Positions 6,552-10,270 of a stretch of 10,270 bases of DNA are shown one piece after another. Every line of letters starts with the position of its first letter. Position 1 is the first letter of the stretch. This DNA is from Bacteroidota bacterium (GTDB lineage Bacteria > Bacteroidota > Bacteroidia > UBA8524). Both the position numbers and the translations under genes were made by a program. The stretch spans positions 25,294-35,563 of the forward strand of contig DQHT01000049.1 of NCBI GenBank assembly GCA_003531115.1, written 5' to 3'. The notes beneath the pieces are model-generated. The model had not been told where the DNA came from. It was given only the letters and a program-made list of their open reading frames with translations, and ran no database searches.

Positions 6552-7415
6552 TTGTCACGAAGTTTTTATAAAGTTTTAGGACTCCAGGATTATGCCAGTC
6601 TGACGGAGGTACGTCGGGCCTTTAAGCAACTGGCTGTTCGGTATCATCCCGACAAAAATCCGGGTAACCGTCAGGCGGAAGAGGTATTTAAAGAGATCAG
6701 CAATGCCTACAATGTGCTCGGCGAGGCGGAAAGCAAACAGCATTACGATATCAAACTTTCCGGCCTCAACATGTTTTTAAAGGAAAACAAGGAAGAGGAT
6801 ATAAACGAGCGGCGAAAAAAAATGCGGGAAGAATTGTTACGCCGCCGCAAAAAAAGAGACGAAGAAAAGATCATCGAAGACTGGGAAAAGCTGAATAAAG
6901 GAACCCCTCTATGGATGAGGCACTTGCTTAATTATGCCCTGATCGCCACCGGAGCACTTTTTATTTTTCAGAATTGGTTCTATACCATGGAATCGCGAGC
7001 TCCGGCTTATATTGTCTTTGCTGTGGTCTTTCTCATTGTAGGAAATATCAGGGAGCAAAATTTACGCTACACTCATTATCTCTACCGTGAACTGAAAGGG
7101 GAATTAAACTTTTCCATACCCAAACGAATTGTAAGAAATCTCTTAATAGGCCTTGTGATCGGCGCAGGTTCAGGGATCCTTGGCGCCCAGTTAATGGCCT
7201 TCTATCATTTTAAAAATTATTCGATGATCACGGAAGCCGAGGTGGTAGTGAGGTACAATGGCGGCTGGACTTATCAATACAAATACACGGTAAACGGAAG
7301 GGATTACCACAAACCTCTGCCGGAACGATTTATCTACAATTACCAGATAGACAAACCCCTGAGGGTTCGTTATTCATCGGCCAATCCCGTTTTTGCCAAA
7401 CTTATTGAAGAGTAA
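6552..7415 (+). CDS. membrane-anchored J-domain (DnaJ-like) protein
   Basis: The 287-residue protein starts with a J domain (about 4-68) carrying the HPD motif at 32-34, the signature needed to stimulate Hsp70/DnaK ATPase. A highly charged Lys/Arg/Glu stretch (about 82-115) follows, then hydrophobic segments at about 125-145, 150-165 and 197-217. The C-terminal domain (about 228-287) is rich in Tyr and beta-like strands; I do not recognise it. There is no Gly/Phe region or zinc-finger domain, so this is a type III J-protein and not DnaJ itself. It probably recruits DnaK to the inner membrane. I chose the TTG at 6552 because GAAGG (6541-6545) precedes it by six bases and the J domain begins right after. 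A GTG at 6513 would add 13 residues unlike the family. Its 3' end overlaps the convergent GNAT gene by 14 bases. Confidence 0.88.
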   Translation: MSRSFYKVLGLQDYASLTEVRRAFKQLAVRYHPDKNPGNRQAEEVFKEISNAYNVLGEAESKQHYDIKLSGLNMFLKENKEEDINERRKKMREELLRRRKKRDEEKIIEDWEKLNKGTPLWMRHLLNYALIATGALFIFQNWFYTMESRAPAYIVFAVVFLIVGNIREQNLRYTHYLYRELKGELNFSIPKRIVRNLLIGLVIGAGSGILGAQLMAFYHFKNYSMITEAEVVVRYNGGWTYQYKYTVNGRDYHKPLPERFIYNYQIDKPLRVRYSSANPVFAKLIEE

Positions 7416-7857
7416 CTTCATAGAGCTTGTATACTGTTTCTTCCATCCCCAACTTTTCATAAACAGACTGAGCTACGGCATTTTCTTTTTCCACATACAG
7501 CCGGATAGTCTGAACCCCATTTACCCGGGCTTCCTCCTTTATTTTTTCGTATAAGGCTGTATAGATCCCTTGTCCGCGGTAGGCCTTCTCCACGTAGACA
7601 CTCTGTATCCACCAGATATTCGCATTACGCCAATCGCTCCATTCGTAGGTGATCATCAGTTGTCCGATAAGCACATTGTCAGTTTCGGCAACCAGATAAA
7701 ATCCTTTTAGGGGGTCGTTCAAAACAGCTTCTACACCCGGAAGGATTAGCGAGTCGGGCAATTCTTTATCCTCTGTTTCCCGGGCCATTTTTTGGTTAAA
7801 GGAAGCAATGGCAGGCAAATCACGGTGTTGGGCTAAGCGTATTATTGGTGTTTTCAT
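7402..7857 (-). CDS. GNAT family N-acetyltransferase
   Basis: This 151-residue protein transfers an acetyl group from acetyl-CoA to an amine. It has the GNAT core: a strand and acetyl-CoA loop in SVYVEKAYRGQGIYTALY, with the Q/RxxGxG-type loop at about 94-99, and the C-terminal motif AVAQSVYEKLGM (127-138). The acceptor cannot be inferred from the sequence. The ATG at 7857 lies inside the end of the upstream glycosyltransferase frame (38-base overlap, same strand), so the two are almost certainly co-transcribed and translationally coupled. The stop overlaps the convergent J-domain gene by 14 bases. Confidence 0.93.
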   Translation of the reverse strand: MKTPIIRLAQHRDLPAIASFNQKMARETEDKELPDSLILPGVEAVLNDPLKGFYLVAETDNVLIGQLMITYEWSDWRNANIWWIQSVYVEKAYRGQGIYTALYEKIKEEARVNGVQTIRLYVEKENAVAQSVYEKLGMEETVYKLYEVTLQ

Positions 7858-8962
7858 GGTGTTCGGTCAGGGTAAAATAGAGGGTTCTTCCCACCAGCAA
7901 TAGAGCCAATCCCATACTGAGGGCCAATACGGAAAAGGGGAATACGGTGAGTGTGGCAAAAAGGAAATAGAGGTAACTGAAGAAGGAAGCAGAAACAACC
8001 AGAACCGGTATATACCACTTCTTCGGGTAAAAAAAGACATAGATCAGCGCCAGCACATCGGCCGGATAAAAATAGCGGTCGTGCATTTTCGGCAAAAAGA
8101 AGGGCAGGAGTAAGGTCGAAAAGAGGGCGACCTGTACAAGGAGAGACGGCGTAAGTTTAACACGTATATGGAACATCCCCCAAAAAAAGAGGGCAAGCAG
8201 CATAGCAGTAAAACCAATACCAAAGCGGGTAAAAAGTTCAGTAGGGGCCCAGCTGAGCCATTGGTAAATGTTAGGTGCAAAAGAGCTCAAGCCCGCATTG
8301 TATTCGCTTTGTTGTACATAGATGAGCAACAATTCGCCAAAAGGGCGACCCGCCAGCCAATTGGGAATAATGCTGAGGAGATAAACAAGGGGTATCCATA
8401 AGAACTCCCGGAATCGAAATTTTTTGTGAGCAAAAAGCGCCAAAGGGACAAGAATAAAAAACACCGCCTGGATTTTAAAAGCAAAAGCCAGGGCGTACCA
8501 GATCATTCCCCTGCGGTAACTTTCACGATTCATTTCCCCTAAACTCAGGAGTAAAAAGGCCGTGTACACACTGTCGCACTGTCCCCAAAGCGCCGAATTG
8601 AACAGCACCGTTGGAAGAATCAACGCCGAAACTGCAGCGAGAATGGCCTTCTTTTTTGAAAATTGATCCGCAACCAGCCGGTAAACCGCCCAGGCAAGGA
8701 GGTAATCAAAAAATACCGAGATCAGTTTAATGGCCCAAAGTTTCGGAATGGCAGTGAGGCTCATGAGGTACATGAGGTACATGTAGGAGGGGGAGTAATT
8801 ATGAAACCCGTCTTTTAAACTGCCAAATCCTCCTTCTTTTAAGGTATCGTACCAGATGCTCAGGTTGCCGGTATAGTCACCCGATTCGAAATCAAAGAGC
8901 AGCAGCCTGGGAAACAGGGTTGCTGCCAGTAAGATCCATCTGTGATCGCGGAGGAATTTCAT
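7820..8962 (-). CDS. GT-C-type membrane glycosyltransferase (mannosyltransferase-like)
   Basis: This is a polytopic protein of 380 residues with about nine to eleven hydrophobic segments, of the kind that uses lipid-linked sugar donors on the outer face of the inner membrane. Visible landmarks are an acidic residue in an early loop (FESGDYTG, Asp29), ALWGQCDSVYTAFLL (about 124-138), FKIQAVF (about 162-168) and KMHDRYFYP (292-300). These resemble bacterial GPI-mannosyltransferase-like and GT87/GT39-like proteins, but the exact family is not certain. I chose the ATG at 8962, preceded by AGGT six to nine bases away, over a TTG at 8974. It forms an operon with the GNAT gene. A nine-base tandem repeat encodes YLMYLM near residues 62-67. 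A G-rich tract lies in the leader. Confidence 0.8.
   Translation of the reverse strand: MKFLRDHRWILLAATLFPRLLLFDFESGDYTGNLSIWYDTLKEGGFGSLKDGFHNYSPSYMYLMYLMSLTAIPKLWAIKLISVFFDYLLAWAVYRLVADQFSKKKAILAAVSALILPTVLFNSALWGQCDSVYTAFLLLSLGEMNRESYRRGMIWYALAFAFKIQAVFFILVPLALFAHKKFRFREFLWIPLVYLLSIIPNWLAGRPFGELLLIYVQQSEYNAGLSSFAPNIYQWLSWAPTELFTRFGIGFTAMLLALFFWGMFHIRVKLTPSLLVQVALFSTLLLPFFLPKMHDRYFYPADVLALIYVFFYPKKWYIPVLVVSASFFSYLYFLFATLTVFPFSVLALSMGLALLLVGRTLYFTLTEHHENTNNTLSPTP
8762..8779 (-). repeat. 9-bp in-frame tandem repeat within the glycosyltransferase gene
   Basis: CATGAGGTA occurs twice in tandem (8762-8770 and 8771-8779), followed by a degenerate CATGTAGGA (8780-8788). On the coding strand it gives Tyr-Leu-Met twice, within a membrane segment. 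Because the unit is a multiple of three, copy-number change would alter length by three residues without breaking the frame. Confidence 0.7.
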
Positions 8963-9170
8963 TCGTACCTGCAAATAAAGGAATTACTTGGGCATTTTGG
9001 TATTTATAGGGGGAGGGGGTTTGGGGTTATGGTGGCAGGGATTATTTTTGTTCTTAAACTTAATTTTTCACCGCCGTCATCGTAGTCTGCCGAAACATAA
9101 GCCGGGCCTAAATTTACCGATGATTCACTAAATTCCTTACGACGAGTTGGGAATGAGAGAGGAATTGAAT
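8963..9170. other. intergenic stretch with interrupted G-tract; no clear gene
   Basis: This 208-base gap separates the glycosyltransferase start from the transposase stop. It should hold the glycosyltransferase promoter and the left end of the mobile element, but I could identify neither a full promoter match nor a terminal inverted repeat. On the plus strand 9009-9040 contains G-runs of 5, 5, 4 and 3. The minus-strand frame through 9004-9130 is open and mildly protein-like (for example NLGPAYVSADYDDGGEKL), but it has no start of its own and only joins the transposase region in a shifted frame. It could be a remnant of a gene cut by the insertion. Confidence 0.5.
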
Positions 9171-10235
9171 TCAGGTTCCTGCAAATGCATGGCGAGCATT
9201 CGCCTCCAGCGTACAGGTACAAACCCGGCAGGGACAATTTTTATTCTTCTTAAAGCGTTGGTTTTGAGCTCTTGAATATTGCTCCCTGAAATCCCGGGCA
9301 AGTGCACCGGCATAAGCTTCATTTGGTGTTTGATGCTGAAGCGAATAGTGGGGACGAAGGCCGTTGTATTCATTAAAGGTGAATTCAAGTCGTTGATAGA
9401 GGTCCGGGTAATTGGCCGGATTTTCCCGATAGAGGTATTGTGATTTCATGATGCGGAAAAAGCGCTCGATCATGGAATTTGATTGTCGGATATGACGCAA
9501 GGCAATTTGATGATTGATGTGCTTATCGTATTCGTTGAAAAATTCATGCAGGAGTTTTTGAATGTATTTATTGACATTTTCAGTCCCGGCATCGCTAATG
9601 AGTCTGATCCGGATCCCGCTCAGGTTTTCGAGGGCTTTGCTGATGAGGTTGCCAATTTCAATCTGGCTAATACAATCGAGACAGCTCCATACCAAAATTT
9701 TTCGGGAATAGTTATCAATGATTGCATAGATATAATAGCGCCGGTCATCCCGCGTTCGAAATTGGCTAATATCCATATGCCAGATCTCATTGACCCTTTC
9801 CGCCCGCAGTGGGGTGTAGGTAGGCTTTTTGTAATCCCGTTTTTGAGACTCCGGCTGTATCAGTTTTGCGTGTTTGTAATAGGTAGATCGTGAAACAGTC
9901 AGAAGGTTTTTTTTTAAAAGGTCGCTATGGATGGCACTTTTCGGCCAGTAGGCATAAACGGGGTCATTGAGACTGCTCTCTATAACTTTGTATTCCTGAT
10001 GGGTGATTTGAAACGGGTGTTGTTTGGCACAAAGACTCAAGCTGCTTGACTCACAAGAAAAAGAAACCTGAGAAACCCAGGATTTAAAAAGCCGCGGGTT
10101 CATTTGAAACAGTCTGAGCACTTGGTTAAGCGGAATCCATTCCGCATAGCTGCGAACGAGATCAATAAAGGATTGTTTGTCGTAAGCAAGCATGCGGTGG
10201 TAGCTTTTTTTTCCAACCTGTTGAATAAGTCTCAT
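9171..10235 (-). CDS. IS3-like transposase with integrase core (DDE)
   Basis: The visible protein has 354 residues from the ATG at 10235. An N-terminal part (about 25-60) looks like a DNA-binding helix-turn-helix, and a second IS3 OrfB-type HTH (about 90-125, with AIHSDLLKKN and VSRSTYY) follows. The integrase core (about 145-310) has Asp155 in IWHMDIS, Asp215 in LISDAGTEN and Glu257 in SMIERFF. The last two are 41 residues apart, longer than the classical 35 of IS3. The C-terminus carries a cysteine cluster (Cys334, 336, 339, 341). The frame is open for 11 further codons to the window edge, so the true start or an upstream partner ORF may lie outside. The catalytic triad is intact, so it may be active. 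Confidence 0.87.
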   Translation of the reverse strand: MRLIQQVGKKSYHRMLAYDKQSFIDLVRSYAEWIPLNQVLRLFQMNPRLFKSWVSQVSFSCESSSLSLCAKQHPFQITHQEYKVIESSLNDPVYAYWPKSAIHSDLLKKNLLTVSRSTYYKHAKLIQPESQKRDYKKPTYTPLRAERVNEIWHMDISQFRTRDDRRYYIYAIIDNYSRKILVWSCLDCISQIEIGNLISKALENLSGIRIRLISDAGTENVNKYIQKLLHEFFNEYDKHINHQIALRHIRQSNSMIERFFRIMKSQYLYRENPANYPDLYQRLEFTFNEYNGLRPHYSLQHQTPNEAYAGALARDFREQYSRAQNQRFKKNKNCPCRVCTCTLEANARHAFAGT

Positions 10236-10242
10236 TTGAAAC

Positions 10243-10256
10243 CTGGCGACAGCCAG
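10243..10256. other. small hairpin just upstream of the transposase ATG
   Basis: CTGGC (10243-10247) and GCCAG (10252-10256) form a five-pair stem with a four-base loop. On the minus strand a run CTTTTTC directly precedes it. A slippery run followed by a stem is the layout of programmed frameshift sites in IS3-type elements, but the stem is short and the upstream frame cannot be seen. Confidence 0.3.
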
Positions 10257-10270
10257 AAAAAGCCGGGTTC

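Larger units (their letters stand above)
9171..10270 (-). mobile_element. insertion sequence, partial (IS3-like)
   Basis: The element is inferred from the transposase. The right (transposase-proximal 5') end lies beyond the window. The left end must fall somewhere between 8963 and 9170, but no inverted repeat or target duplication can be assigned with only one end visible. It borders the glycosyltransferase/GNAT operon without interrupting it. Confidence 0.55.

Noticed and set aside
9004..9237. Minus-strand frame between the transposase and glycosyltransferase
   Set aside because: Its start lies in a shifted frame of the transposase 3' end. The downstream part looks mildly protein-like but has no start or known motif, so it is noted only as a possible remnant.
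9483..9893. Plus-strand frame of 136 codons opposite the transposase
   Set aside because: Antisense to the integrase catalytic core; no independent support.

Overview
The window looks like a chromosomal segment of a member of the Bacteroidota, probably a flavobacterium-like or related lineage. Three things suggest this. Most genes have AT-rich upstream regions without a Shine-Dalgarno sequence. Two sites match the Bacteroidota promoter form TTTG-N19-TAnnTTTG exactly. The RecQ protein has the long C-terminal extension common in this phylum. No genus can be fixed from the sequence alone.

Layout from left to right. Bases 1-28 hold the 5' part of a tRNA on the minus strand, probably tRNA-Gln, cut by the window edge. 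Its promoter (111-141) and a 32-bp tandem repeat (37-107) lie between it and recQ. recQ (156-2345, minus) is divergent from a mannose-1-phosphate guanylyltransferase (2501-3586, plus). That gene converges on a NarL/LuxR-type response regulator (3672-4328, minus), and a strong hairpin built from a GAGTTAT heptamer repeat separates the two. Next are an enoyl-CoA hydratase (4466-5245, minus) and a divergent rhomboid protease (5348-6061, plus). The rhomboid gene overlaps at its 3' end with a thioredoxin-fold lipoprotein (6038-6535, minus). A membrane-anchored J-domain protein (6552-7415, plus) starts divergently from the lipoprotein and overlaps at its 3' end with a GNAT acetyltransferase (7402-7857, minus). 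The GNAT gene overlaps the end of a polytopic GT-C-type glycosyltransferase (7820-8962, minus), so these two form an operon. A gene-poor stretch with a G-rich tract (8963-9170) leads to an IS3-like transposase/integrase (9171-10235, minus) whose frame stays open to the right edge.

How the genes relate. There is no single pathway; this is mostly housekeeping and envelope-related content. GDP-mannose synthesis and the GT-C glycosyltransferase both point to surface glycan assembly, but they are 4 kb apart and on separate transcripts. The rhomboid, thioredoxin-like lipoprotein and membrane J-protein lie next to one another and all plausibly act at the envelope on protein quality or redox state; that link is inference from proximity. 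The transposase marks the right end as mobile or recently rearranged.

I see no CRISPR array, toxin-antitoxin pair, phage module or clear new defence system. The least explained items are the repeat in the tRNA leader, the heptamer hairpin, the dyad before the response regulator, the J-domain membrane protein and the sequence around the transposase start.
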